Of a stretch of 64,000 nucleotides of DNA, positions 1 to 8,612 are shown in pieces. The stretch comes from Pedobacter indicus (GTDB lineage: Bacteria; Bacteroidota; Bacteroidia; Sphingobacteriales; Sphingobacteriaceae): the NCBI RefSeq assembly GCF_003449035.1, contig NZ_QRGB01000001.1:2976001-3040000 (forward strand), given 5' to 3'. The notes beneath the pieces are model-generated. The model saw nothing but the letters and a program-made list of their open reading frames with translations, searched no databases and was not told the DNA's origin. A program made the translations under genes and the position numbers. Every line of letters begins with the position of its first letter. Position 1 is the stretch's first letter.

Positions 1-330
1 GGAAAATTTGAAATTAAAACCAGAAAAAACGGCGAGTTCCAATTTAACTTAAAAGCGTCAAATGGTCAGGTAATTTTGACTAGTGAAGGTTACAGCAGTA
101 AGGCTAGTTGTCTCAACGGCATTGAATCCGTGAGAAAAAACTCTCAGGATGAAAGCAAATTTGACAAGAAAACCTCATCTAACGGCAAGTACTATTTTAA
201 TCTAAAAGCCACTAACGGTCAGATCATTGGCGGAAGCGAAATGTATCAATCTTCCTCGGGAAGAGCTAATGGTATTGCTTCGGTAAAGAAGAATGCACCA
301 GAAGCGGCCATTGTAGAAATTGAGAAATAG
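1..330 (+). CDS. DUF1508 (YegP-type) protein, 5' end cut by window edge
   Basis: The frame is open from the first base of the window and stops at 328-330, so the gene is 5'-partial. Translation from base 1 begins GKFEIKTRKNGEF; family members usually start MGKFEI, so probably only the initiator Met is missing. Two tandem DUF1508 repeats are visible, each with a K.NG.(F/Y)xFNLKA(S/T)NGQ(V/I)I core followed by a (N)GI.SV(R/K)KN segment. Such proteins are about 110 residues long. The molecular function is not established. It converges on the 2-hydroxyacid dehydrogenase gene, 23 bases away. Confidence 0.88.
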   Translation, partial: GKFEIKTRKNGEFQFNLKASNGQVILTSEGYSSKASCLNGIESVRKNSQDESKFDKKTSSNGKYYFNLKATNGQIIGGSEMYQSSSGRANGIASVKKNAPEAAIVEIEK

Positions 331-353
331 GTTTACCCAAAAAGCATAAGAAT

Positions 354-1286
354 TTAATAACCCATAGTGAGGTCAACAAGGTCTTCTATGGGTTTTTTAT
401 TCATAAAACGATCTAAATTCCTAAGAAAACGACCTATTTTTCCCTGATCCTCGTCAATGCTTCCGCCACCGGTATGCTGTGTAAGGATCACGTTTTCCAT
501 ATCCCATAGTGGATTATCCTTGGGCAATGGCTCTTGGTTTGTGACATCGATAATAGCGCCGCCTAATTTCTTCGACTGTAGGTTCTTGATGAGTTCCCCC
601 TCATTCGTTGTATTACCTCTACCCACATTTGCGTAAACACTCCCCTTTTTCATAGATTCAAAAAACTCTTTTGAAACATATTGTTCAGCGGTACCGGGAA
701 GCGTATTTATAACCAGGTCAGTATCGCTTAACACTTTCAATACATCTGAAAAGTCATGGATATCAGCTATTGGGCTTGTCCTTGCACTTAGCTTCACTTC
801 CGCCCCAAAACCTTTTAACATTTTCCGGATAGCTAACCCGATAGTTCCACTACCTAATATCAAAACCTTTTTATCGCCAAGACAATGGAGTGTTCTTCTT
901 AACTGTAACCCTTCCCACTTTTTCTTCTGTTGAAGCTTTATCAGTTTATCCATTCCTCTATAATAGGCTAATATTCCAGCCAACATGGTTTCAGCACACG
1001 CTTGAGCGAATAAGTCGCCCATATTAGCAACTGGGAAAGGTAACTTCAGCCCTTTATATTGATTAAAACCAGCCGAGTCAATTTGCCAAAACTTGAGCTT
1101 CGGGGGAATATTCTCAAACCATTCAGGTGGTGGGTTACCCATAAGAACATCGCATTCCTCGAATGCAAGGCGAGCTTGATCGTTGCGCATCTTGTCTCTA
1201 AAGACAAACTGTATTGTTGTTAATTTTTCATTTTTAAATTCATTATAAAACTTCTCATTAAAGGAGCTGTATATAAAGACTTTCAT
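354..1286 (-). CDS. D-isomer-specific 2-hydroxyacid dehydrogenase, NAD-binding
   Basis: A 310-residue protein of the D-2-hydroxyacid dehydrogenase family, which reduces 2-oxoacids with NAD(P)H in the cytoplasm. The dinucleotide-binding loop GSGTIG is at about residues 145-150. The expected catalytic residues are present: Arg-223 in NVGRGN, Glu-252 in NQEPLP and His-271 in TQHTGG. The N-terminal substrate domain is divergent, so the substrate (glyoxylate, hydroxypyruvate or other) cannot be read. It starts with ATG and shares an 89-base upstream gap with the divergent gene at 1376. Confidence 0.85.
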   Translation of the reverse strand: MKVFIYSSFNEKFYNEFKNEKLTTIQFVFRDKMRNDQARLAFEECDVLMGNPPPEWFENIPPKLKFWQIDSAGFNQYKGLKLPFPVANMGDLFAQACAETMLAGILAYYRGMDKLIKLQQKKKWEGLQLRRTLHCLGDKKVLILGSGTIGLAIRKMLKGFGAEVKLSARTSPIADIHDFSDVLKVLSDTDLVINTLPGTAEQYVSKEFFESMKKGSVYANVGRGNTTNEGELIKNLQSKKLGGAIIDVTNQEPLPKDNPLWDMENVILTQHTGGGSIDEDQGKIGRFLRNLDRFMNKKPIEDLVDLTMGY

Positions 1287-1375
1287 GACTATTGCTTTTC
1301 TAATTATTTGTTTGCACCCTGAACGATGGGTCTTAAAGATAGCATAAAGAAAGAACTTTTTCGTATTTTGGTTCT

Positions 1376-2518
1376 ATGATATCTGAACCTACCTACCTGG
1401 CAGCTAAAATGGTTTCCTCTACTTTGCGAGAACATTTCGAACAGCAATTTCCCTCTTCAGCGAAGAAAACCAAAAAGAACCCTTTGGCACCAGATCAATA
1501 TGTAATCGAAGGGCTTATAGATGCAGCCTTTTGGGCCAGCCTACGTCACGAGGAAGGTTACGTACCGAAAATATCCATGGCATTTCTACCGCCTGCAGCT
1601 GGTGAAAATAACCTTGTGTTCAACGAGCCGCAGCGACTGACACCTCACAATTTGGTTAAACTATCACCTGCTGTTATTTTACCGGGAGTCCATCTGGGTA
1701 TTTGGAGAGACGAGGATCGGCTTATTATCTGGGGAACAACCCATAAGGTACCAACATCTTGCTTTGTACTGGAGGTTATTGAGGCAGGTTTGCTAGTTGT
1801 GAAACAAAAGAACAATGATATTGGGGCCAAGTTTATCAATATCGCCATGTTACGTGGTAATCAGATAAAATTAGTAGACGAAAACCAATGGGGACTCTTT
1901 AATGATCGTCTCGATATCTTAAGTGCTCTGTTGGGCTTTCCGGTATCGCCAGAACAAGGTGAAGACGCTAATATTTTGGTTGAGCTTGCCTTAGCGATGC
2001 GCAGGCACGGGCGCGGCGCCTTGATGCTGGTTGTGCCAAACCAAGAGGACAACTGGTTAAAGTCTATCGTACAGCCTATCCGATATCAGTTTGACCCAGC
2101 CTATTCTATTGTACCTAACGGTATGGGGAAAAATAGTAAAAAACGATCAGAAGAAACGTATAAAGCACAATTGCGCCGATCGATCGATTCAATTGCAGGC
2201 TTTACGGCTGTTGACGGTGCAACTGTTGTTACGAGAGATCATCGTTTACTGGCGTTCGGGACGAAAGTGACCCGAGTGGATGGACGAAAGCCTGTAAAGC
2301 AAATTTTATATTCCGAACCGACGGCCGGAAGGGAGAGAAAATTACGAGGTATTGCAGAAGTGGGAGGAACACGGCACCTTGCCGCTGCACAATTTGCCTA
2401 CGATCAACGCGACGCATTAGCGATGGTGGCCTCGCAGGATGGCTTTTTTACAGTCTTCGCATGGTCTGACGAACTTGAGATTGTACACGCTCACCGAATA
2501 GACATGCTGTTAATGTAA
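1376..2518 (+). CDS. Diadenylate-cyclase-like (DACNV-type) protein with degenerate catalytic motif
   Basis: A 380-residue protein whose C-terminal half resembles the DisA_N/DAC diadenylate cyclase fold. RHGRGALMLVVP (residues 210-221) matches the early core strand, VDGATVV (279-285) matches the DGA motif, and GGTRHLAAAQFAYDQ (330-344) aligns with the GTRHRAA motif. The RHR triad that contacts ATP reads RHL here, so canonical c-di-AMP synthesis is doubtful. The first ~200 residues are not recognised. No transmembrane segment is seen. Bacteroidota proteins of this kind are, to my knowledge, annotated as probable DACNV sensor domains. The fold is an inference from motif order. Confidence 0.68.
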   Translation: MISEPTYLAAKMVSSTLREHFEQQFPSSAKKTKKNPLAPDQYVIEGLIDAAFWASLRHEEGYVPKISMAFLPPAAGENNLVFNEPQRLTPHNLVKLSPAVILPGVHLGIWRDEDRLIIWGTTHKVPTSCFVLEVIEAGLLVVKQKNNDIGAKFINIAMLRGNQIKLVDENQWGLFNDRLDILSALLGFPVSPEQGEDANILVELALAMRRHGRGALMLVVPNQEDNWLKSIVQPIRYQFDPAYSIVPNGMGKNSKKRSEETYKAQLRRSIDSIAGFTAVDGATVVTRDHRLLAFGTKVTRVDGRKPVKQILYSEPTAGRERKLRGIAEVGGTRHLAAAQFAYDQRDALAMVASQDGFFTVFAWSDELEIVHAHRIDMLLM

Positions 2519-2594
2519 CAAAGCCCCCATCCGCTGAAAGGGACGAAAAGAAAACCCTTCCAGCAAACGAGAACTTTGCAATACTTTGATTGTA

Positions 2595-3071
2595 TTATTT
2601 AAATACAAATCGGAAGCCAAGACCAAAGCGACCGGGCAAGAAATCACTACCACCGTCATAGAACTCCATTCTTGGGCGCCAATCAAATGAAAGTGCTAAT
2701 GGTGCATTCGTAATTTTGTAATCTAAACCCAATGTTCCTACAAGCGATATGTCAGAATTTGAGTTGGCAAAGGAAAACGCAGGACCCGCACCTAAATACC
2801 ACTGGAGCCCCTCAGCACCAGAAATGCCTTGGTGATATTGATAAAGAGCCTGAATAGAAGTAAAATTATTATTGAAAAGGACGGCACCTTCAACAGCGTT
2901 ATTCGCTGAGAAGAAGTGCTTAATGTGAGGCCCCACTAAGGTAGCTCCATCGCCAAAATCAATTAATAAACCAGCTCCGGTTCTATACTGAGCCTTAGCA
3001 TTGGACGAAAACATCAAAATTGCTGAACAGAAGAAGACAGCGACTAAATGTGAAATTTTTAGTTTTTTCAT
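2595..3071 (-). CDS. Small exported protein, probable outer-membrane beta-barrel
   Basis: A 158-residue protein with a clear signal peptide ending near SSNAKAQ (residues 1-28), followed by alternating polar/aromatic stretches typical of short beta-barrels. It ends in an aromatic strand (RFGLGFRFVFK), the usual signal for Bam-mediated insertion. No catalytic motif is visible and no named family was recognised. The gene is monocistronic. The upstream region carries a 7-1-7 inverted repeat (GCCTGAA-A-TTCAGGC, 3116-3130) that could be an operator. Confidence 0.7.
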   Translation of the reverse strand: MKKLKISHLVAVFFCSAILMFSSNAKAQYRTGAGLLIDFGDGATLVGPHIKHFFSANNAVEGAVLFNNNFTSIQALYQYHQGISGAEGLQWYLGAGPAFSFANSNSDISLVGTLGLDYKITNAPLALSFDWRPRMEFYDGGSDFLPGRFGLGFRFVFK

Positions 3072-3354
3072 GGTCTGGGTTTTTGTAATATAATATGAAT
3101 TTAAATTTAATTATTGCCTGAAATTCAGGCTAGTTAGCTATACAAATATGATTAAAAAGTTCTTAATTCGGAAGATGTTCTTGACATAATCACAAAATTA
3201 TTATTACAAAGATAATTGCCGTAATACCCTCTTACAATCCTCTCATTTAAGGAAACTCACCTCCCCCTTTTTAGGTATTTTTAGGATTAGCCTTCCAAAT
3301 ATATTGAGCTATCGAAAAACGTTTCTAAATTTACTGATATAAACAAACTGAACC

Positions 3355-5250
3355 TTGACAAGATTCCTCGTCCATATTCTTCTGCTTTTTGCTTGTCTGC
3401 CTGTTTCAGCCCAGCGGATTGATAGTCTGATGAACAGGGTTACGAAAGAAAAGTCGATTACAGAAAAAGTGTTGCTATTATTTGAAATATCAGACTATTG
3501 GTCTTACAGAGATAGTACAAAAGCATTGGAGTTTTTAGATAAAGGCAAAGCTCTTGCGGACGGAAATGACTACCTAGAAGCTGTTTCGCTATTTTATGAA
3601 GGTGGAGTTTATTTTGACTATGATATTGACCGTTCCCAGCAACTGTATATGGAAAGCGCAAAACGGCTCGAGAGCTTCCATACGCCGGAGGCTTATGGGT
3701 ATAAGGCGAGATTGTGGCATAACTACGCGACGCTCGACCAGTTTAGGGGGAACGATCGCTCTTTTCTAGATATTACTCTTAAGTATTGTATTCCTTATGC
3801 CGAAAGATCGGGCAATAATGTGATTTTGTCCGGTTATTTATCTGACGTTGGGATGATCTTCTATAACCATAAATCTTATGAGAAGTCGATCGACTACTAC
3901 AATCAGGCGATTGAAGTGTTGAGCAAAGAAAAGAATGATGGAGAAAACCTTCCTCGTGCTTATATTAATATGGCACAGTCACAGGTCTATCAACAAGATC
4001 TGAATGGTGCGAATAAATCATTGGACAATGCTTATGAATTGCTAGAAGTGTTTCCGGAATCTAAAATCTTTGCTTTCTATTATACGGTCAAATCGATGTA
4101 TCATCGACTAAATAATGAGCCGGCCTTATCGCTTGAAAGTATCGAGCGTGGAATTGAGCATGCTAATAGATTAAAAGCAGACTATGATTTGCTTACCTTA
4201 CAATATGAAAAATACCAAGTATATAAGCTGCAAGGAAATTATCAGGCTGCTAAAGCGCAATTAGAAAGCATATTAGGAAATAATAAATACGACGCACTCC
4301 GGAAAAACAGACTCGCTTTTTTGGTGGAACTCGCTGAGGTTGAGGCGGAATTAGGAGATCACCAGCGGGCTTATGAGCTACTTGATGAATATCGCTTACT
4401 GAGCGACACCCTCCACGCAGAAAATGTGCGTGCGCAAATCGCCAGTATGGAAGCTAGATACCGAACATCGGAACAAGAAAAGGAAATCCTGACGCTGCAA
4501 AACAAAAGACGGATCGAGTCTATGTTTCTATGGGGTAGCGCAGTGTTTATTATCCTACTTAGTTGTATTTTCTTTTATGCGTTAAAACTGCGTAAACGAC
4601 GGAATCAACAGCAGATGCTTTCTTTAGAACAACAGAGAGAAATTGAGGTTGCCAGAGCATTAATGGATGGAGAAGAACAAGAACGTTTACGCTTGGCGCG
4701 TGATCTCCACGACGGACTTGGAGGTATGATAACGGGAATTAAGATGAAATTGGACACGAAGGCCCGAATGACGGAAGATGAAGATCTGACAAAGACGGTG
4801 GAGCAATTAGACATGACTCTAACGGAATTACGACGTACAGCACGAAACCTGATACCTGAAAACCTGCTAAAATATGGATTGGAAGATGCGCTGAAAGATT
4901 TCTGCCAATCGTTGAACACGGACGATGTTCAAATCAGCTTCTACTGCAACGATCTTTCTCCTATAACAGATAAAAACGTACAGTTGATTCTTTACCACGT
5001 GATGCTTGAATTGGTAAACAACGCTATCAGACATGCCGATGCTAGCCAAATATTATTACAATGCACATTAGAAGGCAATTTGCTTCTGATTGATGTAGAA
5101 GACAATGGTAAGGGTTTTGATGTCGAAAAGACAAAACGCAATATGGGGTTAAACAACATAGAAATGAGAGTGGCCTACCTCGAAGGTAAAATGAATATCG
5201 ATTCGCAACTGGGTAAGGGTACGATCATAAGCATAGAATGTCATATATGA
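3355..5250 (+). CDS. TPR-containing sensor histidine kinase (HisKA_3 type)
   Basis: A 631-residue membrane histidine kinase. A signal peptide (residues 1-20) leads into a periplasmic sensor region of TPR-like helical repeats (about 25-380), then one transmembrane helix (about 392-411), a coiled linker and a HisKA_3 domain with phospho-acceptor His-452 in ARDLHDGLGG. The ATPase domain has the N box (LVNNAIRHA), G1 (DNGKGF) and MGLNNI. The start is TTG: an in-frame TGA at 3349 lies just upstream, no ATG occurs before residue 26, and the signal peptide requires this start. The ligand is unknown. The 3' end overlaps its response regulator, so the two are translated as a pair. Confidence 0.92.
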   Translation: MTRFLVHILLLFACLPVSAQRIDSLMNRVTKEKSITEKVLLLFEISDYWSYRDSTKALEFLDKGKALADGNDYLEAVSLFYEGGVYFDYDIDRSQQLYMESAKRLESFHTPEAYGYKARLWHNYATLDQFRGNDRSFLDITLKYCIPYAERSGNNVILSGYLSDVGMIFYNHKSYEKSIDYYNQAIEVLSKEKNDGENLPRAYINMAQSQVYQQDLNGANKSLDNAYELLEVFPESKIFAFYYTVKSMYHRLNNEPALSLESIERGIEHANRLKADYDLLTLQYEKYQVYKLQGNYQAAKAQLESILGNNKYDALRKNRLAFLVELAEVEAELGDHQRAYELLDEYRLLSDTLHAENVRAQIASMEARYRTSEQEKEILTLQNKRRIESMFLWGSAVFIILLSCIFFYALKLRKRRNQQQMLSLEQQREIEVARALMDGEEQERLRLARDLHDGLGGMITGIKMKLDTKARMTEDEDLTKTVEQLDMTLTELRRTARNLIPENLLKYGLEDALKDFCQSLNTDDVQISFYCNDLSPITDKNVQLILYHVMLELVNNAIRHADASQILLQCTLEGNLLLIDVEDNGKGFDVEKTKRNMGLNNIEMRVAYLEGKMNIDSQLGKGTIISIECHI

Positions 5251-5876
5251 AAAAGATAAGAATCATTATCTGTGATGACCACCCTCTTATAACCGAGGGG
5301 ATCCATAGCTTTATTGTGCAAAAAAGTGATATGGAGGTGGTTGCCACAGCTAAGAGTGGAGGCGAATTGATGAGCATATTGAGCGATGATATTGCTGACG
5401 TCCTTTTGCTAGATGTTAACTTACCCGACGATAATGGTATCGACCTTTGTGTACAGGTAAAAAAAATGTATCCGGACATCAAGATCTTGGGTTTGAGCAA
5501 TTTTAACGAGCGAAGCGTCATCGTCAGGATGTTGAACAATGGCGCCTCGGGCTACCTGGTCAAAAGTGAGTCGGTACAGGTTGTGGAACAAGCAATACGT
5601 CATATTTACGACGGAGGGGTTTATTTCGGTAAAGAAGCGCAGAAAACATTGAATTCCTTGACTAAAAAGGAGTTACTGGAAATTCCGCCGATAACAAAGC
5701 GTGAAAAAGAGGTACTTCAATATCTGGATGCAGGTTTAAGCTCTCCAATGATCGCTGAGAAAATGTTTATCAGCTCCTTAACTGTTGATAGTCACCGAAA
5801 AAACCTTCTCCGGAAGTTCGATGTCAGTAAAACCATCAACCTGGTGCAAAAAGCAAAAGAAATGGGAATAATTTAA
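5247..5876 (+). CDS. NarL/LuxR-family response regulator
   Basis: A receiver plus LuxR-type helix-turn-helix protein, partner of the preceding kinase. The acidic pocket (CDDH), phospho-acceptor Asp in LLLDVNLPD and the conserved Lys in GYLVKS are all present. The C-terminal region (ITKREKEVLQYLDAGLSS...) is the GerE/LuxR DNA-binding domain. An ATG at 5238 is possible, but the ATG at 5247 forms an ATGA overlap with the kinase stop codon, the usual translational-coupling arrangement, so I chose it (209 residues). Target genes cannot be read from sequence. Confidence 0.93.
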   Translation: MKKIRIIICDDHPLITEGIHSFIVQKSDMEVVATAKSGGELMSILSDDIADVLLLDVNLPDDNGIDLCVQVKKMYPDIKILGLSNFNERSVIVRMLNNGASGYLVKSESVQVVEQAIRHIYDGGVYFGKEAQKTLNSLTKKELLEIPPITKREKEVLQYLDAGLSSPMIAEKMFISSLTVDSHRKNLLRKFDVSKTINLVQKAKEMGII

Positions 5877-5963
5877 ATCAATCATATTATTGTTGATCAA
5901 AATTTTCTTTCATCGGATGGAATGTGAGTTCTTTTTTATATATTGGATAAAAATTACATTACC

Positions 5964-6383
5964 ATGACATACAAGAAAACCTTAACCCTTCTTGCTATTA
6001 TTTCTTTGGGGATCGGCTTAAGCGCTTTTATGCCAAAAGAAGGTCAACCCGCTACGCAAGAGTACCGAGCTAAAAATTTAAAAGTTTTACCTAAGGACAT
6101 CAGCAAAGAAGAACTTGATGACGTAATGGACGGATTTAAAGTTGCATTGGGTGTGAAATGTGGCCATTGTCATGCGCCACGCAAGGATGATGCTTCTAAA
6201 CTAGACTTTGCAAGCGACGATAAAATAGAAAAGGAAATTGCGAGAAAAATGATGAAAATGACGGCGAAAATAAACAAGAAATATTTTCACCGTGTTGATG
6301 AAGAGGGCATAATGGCTAATATTTCCTGCATGACCTGCCATAACGGAAAAGTTAGTCCCGAAACAATTGCTATTCAGAAATAA
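5964..6383 (+). CDS. Exported c-type cytochrome, photosynthetic-reaction-centre-cytochrome-like
   Basis: A 139-residue protein with an N-terminal signal sequence (MTYKKTLTLLAIISLGIGLS) and two haem-attachment motifs: CGHCH at residues 66-70 and CMTCH at 122-126. The layout (VLPKDISKEELDDVM before the first motif, long K-rich helix between) matches the short Bacteroidota cytochromes related to the reaction-centre cytochrome c family. It probably carries electrons in the periplasm. The longer frame from TTG 5943 adds seven residues before the signal peptide and was not used. The adjacent sugar oxidoreductase cluster could be its electron donor, but that is inference. Confidence 0.85.
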   Translation: MTYKKTLTLLAIISLGIGLSAFMPKEGQPATQEYRAKNLKVLPKDISKEELDDVMDGFKVALGVKCGHCHAPRKDDASKLDFASDDKIEKEIARKMMKMTAKINKKYFHRVDEEGIMANISCMTCHNGKVSPETIAIQK

Positions 6384-6393
6384 AGCGCTACAG

Positions 6394-6410
6394 AACTCTA
6401 CATCAGAGTT
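6394..6410. terminator. Weak hairpin between convergent genes
   Basis: AACTCT-ACATC-AGAGTT forms a 6-bp stem with a 5-base loop between the convergent cytochrome (stop 6383) and DUF1080 (stop 6419) genes. There is no T-tract, so terminator activity is uncertain. Confidence 0.3.
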
Positions 6411-6418
6411 GGTATGTA

Positions 6419-7168
6419 TTAATTTATTTCTGCGGCAATCTGCTCAGCTGAGGTTACTCCTGGTGGCAATTTAATTACTTTGAGATTGCGGAAGTGTATT
6501 TCTGCACCCTCTGATTCAAGGCATAAATAACCTTTTTTAATTGTTGATTTGCTTATACCATTGACAAACTTGCCGTTGACTGACAATTTAATTGTACCAT
6601 CAATACAAATCACTTCATACGTATTCCACTCTCCTTTCCCTTTTGCTCTGTTTTCAATGGATTTGCTCCGCTCACCCCGAGGGTTGTCAGGAATAGTTTT
6701 TACACCACCGACGCCAAATAATTCGCCATGTACATAAGCTATTGGAGGTTTTACTCCATCGCGGATATTTTGATTGACCCAATCAAGTTCCAGCATCTGA
6801 ACTTCGACTCCACCAGGCAAGCGATTATCACCAGGTTTGGCATCACTCCATACAAACATCCCCGAGTTACCGCCGGCTTCCATATGGCGCCATTCAACGT
6901 GGATAATGAAATTTTCATAGTGGTTTGTTGACCGCATAACGCCTATTGGCAAACCCTCACATACAAGAAGGTCGTCTTCGATCCGCCAAGTTTCTGGAGT
7001 GGTATTTACATCAATCCATTGAATTGTTTTTCCTGCATCGGTTTTCCCCGAAATCAAATCGTAATAATCGATCTCCGTTCCAAACTGAATACCTTTATCT
7101 TGTGCAGGTACGCGATGAGCGAAGCATAGCAAAAAAAGTGCTGTAATACCTAAAATGTAAGATTTCAT
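6419..7168 (-). CDS. Exported DUF1080 protein (3-keto-disaccharide hydrolase family)
   Basis: A 249-residue protein with a signal peptide (about residues 1-23, ending VPAQ) and one DUF1080 jelly-roll domain: [29 protein letters not shown] and the late [19 protein letters not shown] strand are typical. Characterised DUF1080 members hydrolyse 3-keto-glycosides, products of oxidative glycoside cleavage. It lies 18 bases after the Tat-exported Gfo/Idh oxidoreductase on the same strand, so both are likely co-transcribed and act on the same sugar in the periplasm. Substrate identity cannot be read. Confidence 0.87.
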   Translation of the reverse strand: MKSYILGITALFLLCFAHRVPAQDKGIQFGTEIDYYDLISGKTDAGKTIQWIDVNTTPETWRIEDDLLVCEGLPIGVMRSTNHYENFIIHVEWRHMEAGGNSGMFVWSDAKPGDNRLPGGVEVQMLELDWVNQNIRDGVKPPIAYVHGELFGVGGVKTIPDNPRGERSKSIENRAKGKGEWNTYEVICIDGTIKLSVNGKFVNGISKSTIKKGYLCLESEGAEIHFRNLKVIKLPPGVTSAEQIAAEIN

Positions 7169-7186
7169 AATTTAGAAGCTTATAAA

Positions 7187-8497
7187 CTAACTTATTTTCG
7201 TTACTCCGGGAACCGCAATAGGGGGCATATCAATCTTCAGATCCCATGTATAGCTAGCGACATCAGGTCCTAATGATTTAGGCGAATTCAGTGCTTCTTC
7301 AAAAGTAATACGCTGACCGGTATAAGCAACCATGCGACCCCAGATAGCTAAGAGTGTGCTGTTGGCCATGTAGTCTCCGTCATGAATAGGCCTCCCGCTA
7401 CGAATGGAAGCGAAAAGCTCATCGTGCTGAGTCTGATACATGTTATTTTTCTGACCAGAAAACTTCCAGGGTTTCTGACCTTTAATTTCATATTGACTTC
7501 CGATATTAACGATAGCATTTCCTGCTGTTCCCATTACGTCGACACTGTTCCGATTGGTTGTACCCGCTTGCTGTCTTGTAAAGTGATAGCCTTTTGCTCC
7601 ATCTTTATATTCAAACTCGACGGCAAAATGATCATAGATGTTACCATATTGGGGATCAACACGAACTTGACGACCTCCAGTACCCATTGCGCTCACTGGC
7701 ATGACGTCTCCCATGGCCCATGACATCATATCTAAACTATGAACAGCCTGCTCCACAATGAAATCACCGGATAGCCAGTTATAGTAATACCAATTTCTCA
7801 TTTGGTAAGTCATCTCCGTCCAATCCTCTTCACGAGGGAAATACCAAACTTCACCTCCGTTACGGAATGTTGTAATAGCTTTAATACCCCCCACATCACC
7901 TTCTAATACTTTTGTGAATGTTGCTCGGTTGGGGTTGTCATAGCGAAAACAGAAACCAGATACCAGCGATAAATTTTTCTCTTTTGCTTTCTTCGATAGT
8001 TCAATCACTTTTCTTACCCCCGGTGCATCGACGGCAACCGGTTTCTCGCAAAAAATATGCTTCCCGGCTTCGACAGCTGCTTCCAGATGTAACGGTCTAA
8101 AACCCGGAGGAGCTGTCAACAAAACGACATCAACTCCTGAATCAATAACCTTCTGATAAGCGTCAAAGCCTATAAACCTATTTTTCTTATCAACTTTAAG
8201 TTGCTTCGGATTTATTTTTTCCAAAGATGAATAGGCTCCTTCTAACCTATCAGGGAATACATCACCCATGGCCGTGAGCTCGACATTTGGGTCAGCCTTC
8301 ATCGCTTGAGCTGCGGCACCCGTGCCTCGACCTCCACAACCAATTAATCCAACCTTGATTATAGATTTTTGTCCAGCAAATACAGATGAAGCCGCTAAAG
8401 GACTAGCTAACGAACTTGCTAAAAGGACTAAGCCTGAGTTCTTGAGAAAGGATCTTCTGCTAGAATTAATAAAAAGGTTCTTCTTGTTGTCATGCAT
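7187..8497 (-). CDS. Tat-exported Gfo/Idh/MocA-family oxidoreductase
   Basis: A 436-residue protein with a twin-arginine signal (SRRSFLK at 13-19, hydrophobic stretch to about 41), a Rossmann motif VGLIGCGGRGTG (about 49-60) and the family motif EKPVAVD (151-157). The C-terminal half has the conserved region for substrate binding (WYYYNWLSGDFIVEQAVHSLD). Export through Tat fits a cofactor-loaded folded enzyme working in the periplasm. Together with the next gene, DUF1080, it suggests oxidation of a glycoside at C3 followed by cleavage. A palindrome resembling a LacI-family operator lies just upstream. Confidence 0.9.
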   Translation of the reverse strand: MHDNKKNLFINSSRRSFLKNSGLVLLASSLASPLAASSVFAGQKSIIKVGLIGCGGRGTGAAAQAMKADPNVELTAMGDVFPDRLEGAYSSLEKINPKQLKVDKKNRFIGFDAYQKVIDSGVDVVLLTAPPGFRPLHLEAAVEAGKHIFCEKPVAVDAPGVRKVIELSKKAKEKNLSLVSGFCFRYDNPNRATFTKVLEGDVGGIKAITTFRNGGEVWYFPREEDWTEMTYQMRNWYYYNWLSGDFIVEQAVHSLDMMSWAMGDVMPVSAMGTGGRQVRVDPQYGNIYDHFAVEFEYKDGAKGYHFTRQQAGTTNRNSVDVMGTAGNAIVNIGSQYEIKGQKPWKFSGQKNNMYQTQHDELFASIRSGRPIHDGDYMANSTLLAIWGRMVAYTGQRITFEEALNSPKSLGPDVASYTWDLKIDMPPIAVPGVTKIS

Positions 8498-8518
8498 GTT
8501 ATGTCACAATTTATGTTT

Positions 8519-8528
8519 ACGTTAACGT
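8519..8528. promoter_or_regulatory. ACGTTAACGT palindrome, possible LacI-family operator
   Basis: A perfect 10-bp palindrome centred 26 bases upstream of the Gfo/Idh start codon, in a TTTACGTTAACGTGG context. LacI-family regulators of sugar genes bind short palindromes with a central CG-rich or TTAA core of this sort. A -7-like box for the same gene (CAAACTTA on this strand, 8574-8581) lies further upstream, which would place the palindrome in the 5' leader. No regulator gene is nearby. Confidence 0.35.
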
Positions 8529-8612
8529 GGCTAATAAATTCGCCTTTAAGATAAACGATTCTTGGTAAAGTATCAAACTTACCTGACAATAATTCGTGCC
8601 TGACGGTAATTT

